Below, one piece after another: positions 8,811 through 18,211 of a stretch of 64,000 nucleotides of DNA. The stretch is from Streptomyces akebiae (GTDB lineage: Bacteria; Actinomycetota; Actinomycetes; Streptomycetales; Streptomycetaceae). The notes under the pieces are model-generated. The model did not search any database. It was not told the DNA's origin and saw nothing but the letters and a program-made list of their open reading frames with translations. The position numbers were made by a program, and so were the translations under genes. The stretch spans positions 1,116,001 through 1,180,000 of the forward strand of contig NZ_CP080647.1 in assembly GCF_019599145.1 (NCBI RefSeq), written 5' to 3'. Each line of letters opens with the position of its first letter. Within the stretch, counting starts at the first letter, position 1.

Positions 8811-10711
8811 GTCCGGACTCCTTCGATCGCGTCGGTGAACACGCCCTGGAGTTCTTCCGCACCGAACGGAAGACCGGCGACCTTCGTGTACGAGACGGCG
8901 TCGACCAGGTACCTGGCGCGCAGCAGCAGCGCGAGCTGGCCGAGGTTCAACTCCGGGACGACGACGCGCCGGTAGCGGGCAAGCACCTCGCCGAGGTTGG
9001 CGGGCAGGGGGTTGAGGTGCCGCAGATGCAGGTGTGCGACGGGGTGCCCGGCCCGGCGGACACGGCGTGCGGCGGCGCCGATCGGCCCGTACGACGAACC
9101 CCAGCCCACCACCAGGACCTCGGCCCGCCCGGACGGGTCGTCCGGCACGGCGTCGGGCACGGTGATCCCGTCGATCTTGGCCTGCCGCAGTCGCACCATG
9201 CGGTCGTGGTTGTCCGCGTCGTACGAGATGTCGCCCGTGCCGTCGGCCTTCTCCAGACCGCCGATGCGGTGTTCGAGTCCGGGAGTGCCGGGCACCGCCC
9301 AGGGCCGGGCGAGGGTGTGCGGGTCGCGCAGGTAGCCCCAAAACCCGCCGGATCCGTCGGGGGCGTTGGGCTCGGTGGTGAACTCGACGCTCAGATCGGG
9401 CAGTTGCGCTGCGTCCGGGACGAGCCAGGGCTCGGAGCCGTTGGCGATATGGCCGTCGGACAACAGCAGCACCGGGGTCCGGTAGGTGAGGGCGATCCGG
9501 GCCGCGTCGAGCATCGTGTCGAAGCAGTCCGCCGGGGTGGCCGGCGCGAGGACCGGCACCGGGGACTCGCCGTTGCGCCCGAACATCGCCTGCAGCAGAT
9601 CCGCCTGCTCCGTCTTGGTGGGCAGGCCGGTGGACGGCCCACCGCGCTGTACGTCGATCACCAGCAGCGGCAGCTCGGTCATCACGGCCAGGCCGATCGT
9701 CTCGCTCTTGAGGGCGAGACCGGGTCCGGACGTGGTGGTCACGCCCAGGGCCCCGCCGTACGAGGCTCCCAGCGCGGCGCCGACGGCGGCGATCTCGTCC
9801 TCCGCCTGCACCGTGGTCACGCCGAAGTTCTTGTGCCGGGACAGCTCGTGCAGGATGTCGCTGGCCGGGGTGATCGGGTAGCTGCCGAGGAGCACCGGCA
9901 GCCCGGATCTGGCCCCGGCCGCGACGATTCCGTACGCCAGGGCGGTGTTGCCGGTGATCTGCCGGTACGTGCCCGGAGTCAGCGCCGTCGCGGGGGCGAC
10001 CTCGAATGTCACGGCGAACGACTCGGTGGTCTCGCCGTAGTTCCAGCCGGCCCGGAAAGCGAGGATGTTCGCCTCGGCGATCTCGGGCCTCCGCGCGAAC
10101 TTCTGCCGGAGGAACCGCTCGGTCCCGGCGGTCGGACGGTGGTACATCCAGGACAGCAGGCCTAGGGCGAACATGTTCTTCGCCCGCTCCGCGTCCTTCT
10201 TACTCAGACCGGAGTCCGCCAGTGCGCCCCGGGTCAGCGTGGCCATCGTGACCTGGTGGACCTGGAAGGAGGTGAGTGTGCCGTCCTCCAGCGGGTCGGA
10301 GCGGTAGCCGGCCCTGGCCAGGTTGCGCGGGGTGAACTCGTCGGTGTTCACGATCACCGTGCCACCCGGAGGCAGGTCGGCGAGGTTCGCCTTCAGCGCG
10401 GCCGGGTTCATGGCCACGAGCACATCGGGCCGGTCCCCGGCGGTGAGGATGTCGTAGTCGGCGAAGTGCACCTGGAAGGAGGAGACTCCCGCGATGCTGC
10501 CCTGGGGGGCGCGGATCTCGGCGGGGAAGCTGGGCAGCGTGGCCAGGTCGTTGCCGAAGGCTGCGGCCGCCGAGGTGAACCGGTCACCGGTGAGCTGCAT
10601 GCCGTCTCCGGAGTCACCGGCGAACCGGATGACCACCCGCTCGAGCTGTTCGGTCTGTCCGGTCTGTCCGGTCTGTCCGGTGCCCACGGGGCCGGCGTCG
10701 GTGCCGCTCAT
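8807..10711 (-). CDS. korA: 2-oxoacid:ferredoxin oxidoreductase, fused gamma-alpha subunit
   Basis: The protein is 634 aa. The first 25 residues are a Gln/Thr-rich tail with a TGQ triple repeat. The gamma domain follows (about 28-210, RFAGDSGDGMQLTGD), then the alpha domain with the pyrimidine-binding region (GNTALAYGIVAAGARSGLPV, YPITPASDILHELSRHK, QAEDEIAAVGAALGASYGGA), then the C-terminal domain. Length and fusion are as in actinobacterial KorA. It overlaps the ferredoxin gene upstream and korB downstream by 4 bp each, a tightly coupled three-gene unit. The substrate (2-oxoglutarate rather than pyruvate) is assigned by overall similarity only. Confidence 0.93.
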
Positions 10712-11046
10712 GGCGCTACGTAACTCTGGACGAAGGGTGTGTCGACACCGAGAGGACCGAGGTCCGCGGCACCGCCGGGCGAGCCCAGAGGCTCGGCACG
10801 CCCGGGCAGCGGTTCGGAGAAGAAGCGCGCGTTCTCCGTGACGAACGGCGCGTCCTCGGGTGCGAGTTCCTCGACCGTGGCGATGGCCTCGACCGGGCAG
10901 ACCGGTTCGCAGGCACTGCAGTCGATGCACTCGTCGGGGTTGATGTAGGCCATGCGTTCCCCGACGTAGATGCAGTCCACCGGGCACTCGTCGACACAGG
11001 CGCGGTCCATGACGTCGACGCACGCGGCCCCGATGACAAAAGTCAT
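10708..11046 (-). CDS. Ferredoxin, FdxA-like seven/eight-iron type
   Basis: The protein is 112 aa. The N-terminal part matches actinobacterial FdxA: TFVIGAACVDVMDRACVDEC with CPVDCIY, then DECIDCSACEPVCPVEAI, enough cysteines for one [3Fe-4S] or [4Fe-4S] plus one [4Fe-4S] cluster. About 40 extra residues follow, with no further cysteine. It is the likely electron acceptor of the KorAB complex encoded immediately downstream (4-bp overlap). The ATG is preceded by AGGAGTCACCTC-type purine-rich sequence. The 130-bp gap upstream, after the ABC ATPase gene, is the largest in this operon and may hold an internal promoter. Confidence 0.92.
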   Translation of the reverse strand: MTFVIGAACVDVMDRACVDECPVDCIYVGERMAYINPDECIDCSACEPVCPVEAIATVEELAPEDAPFVTENARFFSEPLPGRAEPLGSPGGAADLGPLGVDTPFVQSYVAP

Positions 11047-11176
11047 GATGAGGTGACTCCTTTGGTGTGGGGTCGATCGAACGACCCGCAGTGGTTCGGC
11101 TCGGTCGGCCTCTGGCGGTGCGGAAGACCTGGCGCGGGGGTGCGGAAGACCTGCGCGGTTACGGTCGACAGGTGCT

Positions 11177-11950
11177 TCAGGCGCCTTCGGGGGAAAGCTC
11201 GGCGGGCGGAGCGTCGCCGAGCGAGGCCAGGATCTCGTAGCGGCGACGGGCGAATTCGGGTTCGAACTGGGCCCCCGGACGCCGCGGTCCCGGGATGTCG
11301 ACGATCTCGCGTACGACGGCGGGGCGGGGGCTGAGCAGAACGACCCGGTCGCCCAACAGCAGGGCCTCGTCCACGTCATGGGTGACGAAAAGGATCGTGG
11401 TCCCGTACTGCCGCCATACGGAGATCAGCAGTTGCTGCATCTCCGAGCGGGTCTGGGCGTCCAGTGCGCCGAACGGCTCGTCCATCAGCATCACCCGGGG
11501 GCGGGTGGCCAGCGTCCGGGCGAGCTGCACACGTTGCCGCATGCCGCCCGACAACTGGCCCGGCAGGTGGTCGAAGAAGCCCTCCAGACCGACCTGGGCC
11601 AGGAGTTCCTCGGCTTCCCGACGCCGCTGACCCCGGGGCACGCCACGCAGTTTCAAGGCGTACTCGACATTGCGCGCCGCCGAACGCCAGGGCAGCAGGG
11701 CATCCTCCTGGAAGACCATCGCGCAGACCGTGTCGGTCCCACCCACCGGTTTCCCGTCGACCTCCGCACGCCCGGCGGTGGGTGTGAGCAGTCCCGCCAG
11801 GGCCCGCAGAACGGTCGATTTCCCGCACCCGGACGGTCCGAGCAGGACGACGATCTCTCCCGGCCGTACATCGAGGTCGACCTCGGCGGCCGGCATGTCG
11901 CCGAAGGCGAGCTTCAGTCCTTCCAGCCGGACCCGCGCTCCCGCGCTCAC
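11177..11950 (-). CDS. ABC transporter ATP-binding protein, SsuB/TauB/NrtD type
   Basis: The protein is 257 aa. Walker A GPSGCGKST, Q-loop VFQEDALLPW, signature LSGGMRQRVQ, Walker B VMLMDEPFGALD and H-loop FVTHD are all intact. The VFQED-LLPW wording is characteristic of importers for sulfonates, taurine, nitrate and thiamine-pyrimidine-like compounds. It starts at GTG (11,948-11,950), overlapping the permease stop by 4 bp. It energises the permease encoded next to it. Confidence 0.93.
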   Translation of the reverse strand: MSAGARVRLEGLKLAFGDMPAAEVDLDVRPGEIVVLLGPSGCGKSTVLRALAGLLTPTAGRAEVDGKPVGGTDTVCAMVFQEDALLPWRSAARNVEYALKLRGVPRGQRRREAEELLAQVGLEGFFDHLPGQLSGGMRQRVQLARTLATRPRVMLMDEPFGALDAQTRSEMQQLLISVWRQYGTTILFVTHDVDEALLLGDRVVLLSPRPAVVREIVDIPGPRRPGAQFEPEFARRRYEILASLGDAPPAELSPEGA

Positions 11951-12843
11951 CGGGCGTTCCTCGGCAGCCAGCGGTTGATGCGCGACCCGAGCCGCTCCAC
12001 CAGCCAGGCCGTGCCCCAGCCCAGGATGCCGATGGACAGCATGCCGACGATCACGCCGGAGTAGTCGAGCAGGCCGTAGGACTGCCAGGTGTAGTAACCG
12101 ATGCCGAACTGGCCGGAGATCATCTCGGCGCTGATGACGCAGATCCAGGCCACCCCCATCGAGACGGACAGCCCCGAGAAGATGCCGGGCATCGCTCCCG
12201 GAAGCACCACGTGCGCCAGTACGGACAGTCGGCGGGCGCCCATCGTCCGGGCGGCCTCCTCCCACACCTTGGGCAGGGTCTTCATCGCGTGGATGGTGCT
12301 GACCACCACCGGGAAGAACGCGGCGAAGAAGGTGATGAAGACGATGCCCTGCTCGCCGGTCGGGAACATGAGGATCGCCAGCGGGACCAGGGCGATCGCC
12401 GGGATCGGCCGGGCCACCTCGATCAGCGGCCGGACCAGTGCCTGGACGACCCGGGAGCGCCCGATCGCCATGCCGATGGCTACCCCGCTCACCGCGGCGA
12501 GCCCGAAGCCGAGCAGGATGCGGCGCAGACTGGCCAGCAGGTCCTGGTAGTAGCTGCCGGACGTCAGTTGCCCCCTGAGCGTGTGGAACACCTCGACCGG
12601 GCCGGGCACTTTGTCGAAGCGCAGCCACAGGACGACGTTGTTGGCCGTGAGCAGATACCAGACCAGCAGCGCCGCGGCCAGCGGCAGCGCCGCCCGCACT
12701 CCGGCGGCCAGCCGGCGCGGCCACCCGCCGAGCACCGTGCGCGGGCGCAGGCCGGCACGCAGACCGGGGCGTGATCGCGGGATGACGGTGATCGGATCAC
12801 CGGTGGGCGTCACGGACTGCTGGGAGACGGGAGTCGTTGTCAT
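11947..12843 (-). CDS. ABC transporter permease, SsuC/TauC type
   Basis: The protein is 298 aa with about six membrane helices starting near residue 55. The coupling motif EAARTMGARRLSVLAHVVLPGAMPG is the EAA loop of the BPD_transp_1 family. A GGAAAGAGG site precedes the ATG at 12,843. It forms the channel for the substrate delivered by the lipoprotein encoded just upstream. The family imports aliphatic sulfonates, taurine, nitrate or related anions, and the exact ligand cannot be read from the sequence. Confidence 0.92.
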   Translation of the reverse strand: MTTTPVSQQSVTPTGDPITVIPRSRPGLRAGLRPRTVLGGWPRRLAAGVRAALPLAAALLVWYLLTANNVVLWLRFDKVPGPVEVFHTLRGQLTSGSYYQDLLASLRRILLGFGLAAVSGVAIGMAIGRSRVVQALVRPLIEVARPIPAIALVPLAILMFPTGEQGIVFITFFAAFFPVVVSTIHAMKTLPKVWEEAARTMGARRLSVLAHVVLPGAMPGIFSGLSVSMGVAWICVISAEMISGQFGIGYYTWQSYGLLDYSGVIVGMLSIGILGWGTAWLVERLGSRINRWLPRNAR

Positions 12844-12931
12844 GCGTCCTCTTTCCTGCGCGATACCTGCGATACCTACTCGGCTCTGCGACGGGTGGTG
12901 CACAAGCGCGGCTCGTGCGAGCGTGGCGGGC

Positions 12932-14398
12932 TCACGAAGCGGCCTCCAGCGCCGCCTCGTAGCCGAGCCCGCGGGCGTCGGAGTGGTCTGCCAGATAGGA
13001 GTCCGCGTCCGCGGCCACCGCGTACGGCAGCAGCTGGGAGTTCGCGGGCCGGTCGGGGTCGAACACCCAGGTCGCGGCGGACGCGAACATCCGCGTCCCG
13101 TACTTCGCGTCCGGGACGTAGGCGGCGCGTACCTCCCCGTCGTGGGCGGCGATCTGCCGCAACAGGCAGGTGGGAGTCGCCGCCACCGCGGTCGACTTCT
13201 GACCGCCGAACCACACTTCCGAGGCGGTGCGCGGATCCTTGACGGGCTCGTGGCAGACGGGGTCCTGGCCGCCGAGCCTGCTCGGGGATGCGGTGCTCTT
13301 GCTTGCGGCGTCGTACGAGGCGCCGTAGATCTTGCGGAGATAGCTGTCGTTGACGAACTTGTCGAGGTCCAGGTTCTTGACCGAGCCGAGGTCCTTGAGG
13401 AAGGGCAGGTCCTTGGAGAGCGCGTCGACCAGCTGGGGTTTGATGGTCGGGTCGAAGGTCACCAGGCCGCTCGGTCCGTTGTAGAGGTAGACCACCTCGG
13501 GTTCGATTCCCGTGACCTCGGCGACCTGCTGGGCGGCGGCCAGCGGGTTCTTGTTGAGGTGGTCCGCGGTGTCGCGGACCGACTCCAGGAAGGCCCGCAT
13601 CACTTCGGGGTGATCGTCGGCGAACGCCTTGCGGGAGACGACGGCGTGGAACGTCGGGACGCCGTTGGATCCGCCGTCGTAGAGCAGCCTGCCCTGTTCG
13701 CGGAACACCATCAGCTGCGGCCAGGGCACGAACTGGGACAGCGCGGCGACCTGTTTGCCCTCCAGCGCCGAGGCGCCGACCGCCGGTTCCTGGTTGAGGA
13801 GCTTGACGTCGTCCGGGCTCAGCCCGTTCTTCCGGAGGGCGTTGACGAGCATCCCGTGTGCGGCCGAACCGACACTGGTGGACAGGACCTTGCCTCGCAG
13901 ATCGGTCAGTTTCTGTGCCGAGGAATCCTTCGGCACGACGACCTGGTTGAGCGATCCGCGCAGGTTGTAGCCGGTCACCGCAACCAGTTCCGATCTGGCG
14001 TCGGGGAATTCGGCGGTCTTGGAACCGTTGACGAGGACCGGGTAGTCGCCCATCGAGCCGATGTCCACCTTGCCGGCGACCATCTGGGCGGTCAGCGGCG
14101 GCCCCGAGGGAAAGTCCTGCCAGACGACCTTGTAACGCACGCCCGAGGTCTCGCCGATGGCGTTCAGCTTGCGCTCGAAGGTGCCGCGGTCGCGCAGCAG
14201 GGTCCCCGCGGTGACGGTGTTGATGGTCTTGGACTGGTAGCCGATGTTGACCACCACGGTCGAGGAGCCGCCGGCCGAGGTGTCGGTACCGCAGGCACTG
14301 GCGCCGAGCCCCAGTACGGCGGCTACGGCGAGCAACAGCCGACGGCGGGACCGATGCCGGAGCGCGGGCCGTGGGACAGGGTGCGGAAAGGGATACAT
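12932..14398 (-). CDS. ABC substrate-binding lipoprotein with extra NosL-like C-terminal domain
   Basis: The protein is 488 aa. A twin-basic, hydrophobic signal ends at a lipobox-like ASAC (Cys36). Residues 50-370 form an SsuA/TauA/NrtA-like binding protein (VNIGYQSKTINTVTAGTLL, MVAGKVDIGSMGDYPVL, LRGKVLSTSVGSAAHGML). Ordinary family members end here at about 330-360 residues. This one continues about 115 residues (DPVCHEPV, then CLLRQIAAHDGEVRAAYVPD and a YAVAADADSYLADH stretch) in a pattern resembling the copper-chaperone family NosL. The extension may bind metal or modify substrate at the cell surface. It is encoded between the AprB-like ferredoxin and the permease. Confidence 0.88.
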   Translation of the reverse strand: MYPFPHPVPRPALRHRSRRRLLLAVAAVLGLGASACGTDTSAGGSSTVVVNIGYQSKTINTVTAGTLLRDRGTFERKLNAIGETSGVRYKVVWQDFPSGPPLTAQMVAGKVDIGSMGDYPVLVNGSKTAEFPDARSELVAVTGYNLRGSLNQVVVPKDSSAQKLTDLRGKVLSTSVGSAAHGMLVNALRKNGLSPDDVKLLNQEPAVGASALEGKQVAALSQFVPWPQLMVFREQGRLLYDGGSNGVPTFHAVVSRKAFADDHPEVMRAFLESVRDTADHLNKNPLAAAQQVAEVTGIEPEVVYLYNGPSGLVTFDPTIKPQLVDALSKDLPFLKDLGSVKNLDLDKFVNDSYLRKIYGASYDAASKSTASPSRLGGQDPVCHEPVKDPRTASEVWFGGQKSTAVAATPTCLLRQIAAHDGEVRAAYVPDAKYGTRMFASAATWVFDPDRPANSQLLPYAVAADADSYLADHSDARGLGYEAALEAAS

Positions 14399-14410
14399 GT
14401 CAGGCTCCAG

Positions 14411-14638
14411 TCACCGCAGCAGGAAGGGGATGTCGACCGTGACCGCGTCGACCGGGCAGCGGGCCGCGCAGGGACCGCAGTACCAGCACTCGTCGACGTG
14501 CATGTACGCCTTGCCGGTCTCGGGGTGGATGGCCAGTGAGTCCAGCGGGCACATGTCCACGCAAAGGGTGCATCCGTCGATGCACTTGGATTCGTCGATG
14601 GTGACGGGTACGTCGACCCGGTTGGATGCTTGCGCCAT
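14411..14638 (-). CDS. AprB-like ferredoxin with two [4Fe-4S] motifs
   Basis: The protein is 75 aa. Two cluster motifs are complete: C19xxxC23xxC26xxxC30P and C51xxC54xxC57xxxC61P. The second, DECWYCGPCAARCPVDAVTV, strongly resembles the DMCWECYSCVKMCP segment of adenylylsulfate reductase subunit B, but the protein is about half the length of AprB. It is encoded beside the AprA-like flavoprotein with only the HEAT gene between, so it is the natural electron-transfer partner. Start ATG 14,638 has GGAGACC just upstream. Confidence 0.9.
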   Translation of the reverse strand: MAQASNRVDVPVTIDESKCIDGCTLCVDMCPLDSLAIHPETGKAYMHVDECWYCGPCAARCPVDAVTVDIPFLLR

Positions 14639-14650
14639 CAGTGGTCTCCT

Positions 14651-15616
14651 TCAGCCTGTCGCGGTGTCGGTGATCGGGGATTCGGTGAGGTCCGTACGCG
14701 CGTCGGACAGGCCCATGCGGGCGAAGGCGCGGACATCTGCGTCCACATCGGCGACGGCTGCCTCCAGCGCCGCCCGGACCTCCGGACGGCCCGCCGCCAG
14801 ACCCCCGAGGGCGCGGACGGCGGCCTTGCGCACATCGAGGTTGGTGTCCCGGGTCGCGGCGATCAGCGGGGCGACCGCCTCCTGAGGATCGGCCACGGCC
14901 AGCGCTGCCGCCGCCCCCTGCCGGATCTGCCAGGCAGGGTCGGCCAGAGCCGTACGGGCCAGGGCCGCCGCCTGCTCGGTGCAGCCGGTGTGCGCCATGG
15001 CGGACAGAGCAGCCGCCCGGACCAGGACGTCGGAGTCCTCGGCGAGACGGATCAGGGTGGCGGCGCCGCGTGGGTCTCCGACGGCGGCCAGCCCCCGGGC
15101 CACGGCGAGACGTACGGCGGCGGCCGGATCACCGGCGGCGGCCGCCAGCGCGTCCAGTGCGTCCAGGGAGACGAGCCCCAGCACGGTCTCGCAGCGCACG
15201 GCCTCGTCCGGATCGGTCAGCAGGGCGGTCAACTCGTCGACCGTGCACAGCCGGTGACGCCACAGAGCGACCACCGCGGCGCCCCGGACGTCGGGGTCCG
15301 GGTGTCCGCACGCCTCGCGCAGCGACCGTGTGAAACGTTCGCCGGGCACCAGCACCTCCCGCAGCTCGCCGAGCAGTTCGACGGCGGCACGGCGGACGGT
15401 CGGATCCGGGTCCAGCAGGGCGGCGGCGAAGACCGCCGACGGCTCCTCCCAGGATTCCGCCGCCTCACTGAGCACGGTCAGCGCGGTGCGGCGCACATCG
15501 GGGTCGGCGTCGGTGAGGAACTCCGCCAGCTCTTCGGTGGTCGGGATCTCCTCGGCGAGTTCGAGGAGCGCCAGGATGCGGTGGGGGCCGCCCCGCGCGG
15601 GCGTGGCGCTGGTCAT
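14651..15616 (-). CDS. HEAT-repeat protein
   Basis: The protein is 321 aa, almost entirely of roughly 30-residue HEAT/PBS-lyase-type repeats (e.g. DPDVRRTALTVLSEAAE, DPTVRRAAVELLGEL, HPDPDVRGAAVVALWRH, DTNLDVRKAAVRALGGLAAG). Such superhelical scaffolds bind partner proteins. The ATG overlaps the stop of the AprA-like gene by 4 bp, so the two are translationally coupled, and I infer that it assembles or chaperones the flavoprotein-ferredoxin complex. No catalytic motif is visible. An ATG six bases upstream is possible but less well placed. Confidence 0.9.
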   Translation of the reverse strand: MTSATPARGGPHRILALLELAEEIPTTEELAEFLTDADPDVRRTALTVLSEAAESWEEPSAVFAAALLDPDPTVRRAAVELLGELREVLVPGERFTRSLREACGHPDPDVRGAAVVALWRHRLCTVDELTALLTDPDEAVRCETVLGLVSLDALDALAAAAGDPAAAVRLAVARGLAAVGDPRGAATLIRLAEDSDVLVRAAALSAMAHTGCTEQAAALARTALADPAWQIRQGAAAALAVADPQEAVAPLIAATRDTNLDVRKAAVRALGGLAAGRPEVRAALEAAVADVDADVRAFARMGLSDARTDLTESPITDTATG

Positions 15617-17397
15617 CCCCACACCGCCGCCAGGTCGGCACCGGTCGGGGCGGGCACGTCCGGCACCCCGTCCGGGCGGGTGAAACCGGGCACCGGCACG
15701 ATGTACGGCGCCACCGGCCGGGTCAGCGTCTCCATCTCGCCCGTCTCCCCCGCGCCCGCCGCGCGGCTCTTGCGCAGGTTCAGATGCCGGAACCAGTTCG
15801 CGTCGTCCTGCTCGGGCCAGTCGGCGCGCTGGTGGTACAGGCCCCAGCGGCTTTCCGTACGGGCCAGTGAGGCGCGCGCGGCCATCTCGGCGCAGTCCCG
15901 GATGAAGGTGACCTCGGCGCAGCGCATCAACTCGTGCGGAGTGCGGGCCCCCATGCCGGCGATTTCACGGCTCATCCGCCCGAACGCCTCCAGACCGAGG
16001 GTCAGGTAGCGCTCGGTCTTGGGCGGCTGGAGGTAGTCGTTGACGAAGCGGCGGAGCTTGTACTCCACCTGCGGCTGGGGCGGTCCGTCCGGGTTCGACA
16101 GCGGCCGGTAGATCAGTTCGTGCGCCGCAGTGATCTGGTCCTCGGGCAGCGCGGGGCGGCCGGCGGAGGCGGCGAAGCCGCTGGCGTGCTCGCCGGCGAT
16201 GTCCCCGTAGACGAAGGCGCCGATCATGTAGTTGTGCGGTACGCAGGCCATGTCCCCGGCGGCGTACAGGCCCGGCACCGTGGTGGCGGCGTGCTCGTCG
16301 ACCCAGACGCCCGAGGCGGAGTGGCCGCTGCACAGTCCGATCTCCGAGACGTGCATCTCGATGTCGCGGGTGCGGTAGTCGTGGCCGCGGCCTTCGTGGA
16401 AGGTGCCGCGCGTGGGCCGCTCGGTGGTGTGCAGGATGCCCTCGATCTGGTTGATCGTGGCGTCCGGCAGATGGCTGAGCTTGAGATAGATGGGGCCGCG
16501 TGCGCTGTCCAGTTCGCGCTTGACCTCGGCCATCATCTGGCCGGACCAGTAGTCGCAGTCGACGAAGCGGTTGCCGTCGGCGTTGACCGTGTAGCCCCCG
16601 AAGGGGTTGGCGACGTAGGCGCACGCCGGCCCGTTGTAGTCCTTGATGAGCGGGTTGATCTGGAAGCACTCGATACCGGACAGTTCCGCGCCCGCGTGGT
16701 ACGCCATCGCGTAGCCGTCACCGGCGTTGGTGGGGTTCTCGTAGGTTCCGTACAGATAGCCGCTGGCCGGGAGGCCCAGGCGCCCGCAGGCCCCGGCGGC
16801 CAGGATCACCGCGCCGGCCGAGATCGTGACGAACTCCCCCGACCGGGTGTCGAACCCCACCGCGCCGACCGCCCGACCGTCCACGGTGAGGACCCGCACC
16901 GGCATGATCCGGTTCTCGATCGTGACCCGGGAGCGCACGTGGCGGGCGCGCAGCGTGCGGTACAGGACCTTCTTGACGTCGCGGCCCTCTGGCATCGGCA
17001 GCACATAGCTGCCCGAGCGGTGCACCTTGCGCACGGCGTACTCGTTGTGTTCGTCCTTCTCGAACTTGACGCCGTACCCCTCCAGCCGCTGCACCATGCC
17101 GAAGCCGCGGGTGGCGGTCTCGTAGATGGTGCGCTGGTTGACGATGCCGTCGTTGGCGAGGGTGATGTCCGCGACGTAGTCCTCGGGGGTCGCCTTGCCC
17201 GGAACGACGGCGTTGTTCACCCCGTCCATGCCCATGGCCAGGGCACCGGAGTGACGTACGTGTGCTTTCTCCAGCAGGAGTACGTCCGCGCCGTTCGCTG
17301 CCGCGGTGAGGGCCGCCATGGTGCCGGCGGTGCCCCCGCCGACGATGAGAACGTCGCAGGTGAACTCGCGGCGTTGAGACTGGGGTGGGATCTGCAC
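15613..17397 (-). CDS. AprA-like FAD-dependent reductase/oxidase (fumarate reductase flavoprotein superfamily)
   Basis: The protein is 594 aa. An N-terminal FAD-binding Rossmann motif (DVLIVGGGTAGTMAALTAAA) is followed by EKAHVRHSGALAMGMDGVNN, closely paralleling the EKAAVERSGAVAQG segment of adenylylsulfate reductase AprA rather than succinate dehydrogenase. A second FAD contact lies near VPGLYAAGDMACVPHNY. A C-terminal helical domain of about 130 residues is present. With the AprB-like ferredoxin it forms a probable flavin/Fe-S redox pair in the cytoplasm. Classical sulfate-reducer genes (sat, dsrAB, qmo) are not in this window, so APS itself need not be the substrate. It follows the GntR gene by 5 bp. 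Confidence 0.85.
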   Translation of the reverse strand: MQIPPQSQRREFTCDVLIVGGGTAGTMAALTAAANGADVLLLEKAHVRHSGALAMGMDGVNNAVVPGKATPEDYVADITLANDGIVNQRTIYETATRGFGMVQRLEGYGVKFEKDEHNEYAVRKVHRSGSYVLPMPEGRDVKKVLYRTLRARHVRSRVTIENRIMPVRVLTVDGRAVGAVGFDTRSGEFVTISAGAVILAAGACGRLGLPASGYLYGTYENPTNAGDGYAMAYHAGAELSGIECFQINPLIKDYNGPACAYVANPFGGYTVNADGNRFVDCDYWSGQMMAEVKRELDSARGPIYLKLSHLPDATINQIEGILHTTERPTRGTFHEGRGHDYRTRDIEMHVSEIGLCSGHSASGVWVDEHAATTVPGLYAAGDMACVPHNYMIGAFVYGDIAGEHASGFAASAGRPALPEDQITAAHELIYRPLSNPDGPPQPQVEYKLRRFVNDYLQPPKTERYLTLGLEAFGRMSREIAGMGARTPHELMRCAEVTFIRDCAEMAARASLARTESRWGLYHQRADWPEQDDANWFRHLNLRKSRAAGAGETGEMETLTRPVAPYIVPVPGFTRPDGVPDVPAPTGADLAAVWG

Positions 17398-17402
17398 GGA
17401 GG

Positions 17403-18188
17403 TCAGCCCCTTTCGGTGGAAGGGTGGTTCAGCAGCGGGTCGGGGGTGCGGTGAAGCCAGCCGGCCAGGGACATCCGGTCGCCGCGGAATCGGACGAATT
17501 CGAGATCGATCGGCCGGCCCGCGTCGGTGTAGGTCAGCCGTTCGAGGAACAACAGGGGAAAGCCGTCCGCCACGCGCAGCAGGTCGGCGACGGTACGGTC
17601 GGCGGCGATCGCCTCTATGGACAGGGCGGCGGCCCCCAGGGGGAGTCCCAGTTCGCCTTCGAGCAGCCCGAAGATGTCGTGCCGCGCCAGGTCCATCTCC
17701 AGCAGGGGCCGGCCGATGTCCGCGGGAAGGTAACTGGCGTCCAGCGACAGGGGCTGACCATCGAGCAGCCGCACCCGCTCCAGGGCGACCACTTCGGTGC
17801 CGGGGGCGAGTTCAAGGCGCTCGGCGACGGTGGGTGTGGCGGGCACGGTGTCCGCCAGCAGCACCTGGTTGACCACGCGTTCGCAGCCGGTGTCGAAGCT
17901 CTCCGCGAGCCCGCGCAGCCGGTCCAGGCCCTGTACGGCCTTTCCCGACACGACGAACGTTCCGACCCCGGGAATCCGGTCGACCAGGCCCTCGACGCGC
18001 AACAGCGCGAGGACGTCCCGGACGATGTTGCGGCTGGCCCCCAGTTCCGCGGCCAGCTCCGCCTCGGAGGGCAACGGCCGGGTTCCGTATACGCCCGTCA
18101 GGATGCGGGCGCGCAGCACGTCCCGAATGCGCCGTACCGGTGCGACACGGCTACCTGAACCTCTGCCACCTGCGGCGATCGCTGTCAT
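17403..18188 (-). CDS. GntR-family regulator, HutC/UTRA type
   Basis: The protein is 261 aa. Winged helix-turn-helix lies at about residues 18-85 (LRARILTGVYGTRPLPSEAE, ELGASRNIVRDVLALLRVEG). A UTRA effector domain follows (VVALERVRLLDGQPLSLDAS, FPLLFLERLTYTDAGRPIDL). It is the first gene of the operon and probably represses it, being relieved by the imported compound or a product. The TTACGC repeats 24-66 bp upstream of its start are the best operator candidates. Confidence 0.93.
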   Translation of the reverse strand: MTAIAAGGRGSGSRVAPVRRIRDVLRARILTGVYGTRPLPSEAELAAELGASRNIVRDVLALLRVEGLVDRIPGVGTFVVSGKAVQGLDRLRGLAESFDTGCERVVNQVLLADTVPATPTVAERLELAPGTEVVALERVRLLDGQPLSLDASYLPADIGRPLLEMDLARHDIFGLLEGELGLPLGAAALSIEAIAADRTVADLLRVADGFPLLFLERLTYTDAGRPIDLEFVRFRGDRMSLAGWLHRTPDPLLNHPSTERG

Positions 18189-18211
18189 GGCCGGAATGCT
18201 GCGGATGGCGT

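Noticed and set aside
15613..17397. Assignment as succinate dehydrogenase or fumarate reductase flavoprotein
   Set aside because: The EKAHVRHSGALAMGM segment and AprB-like partner fit the AprA group better, and no membrane anchor or FrdB/SdhB gene is present.
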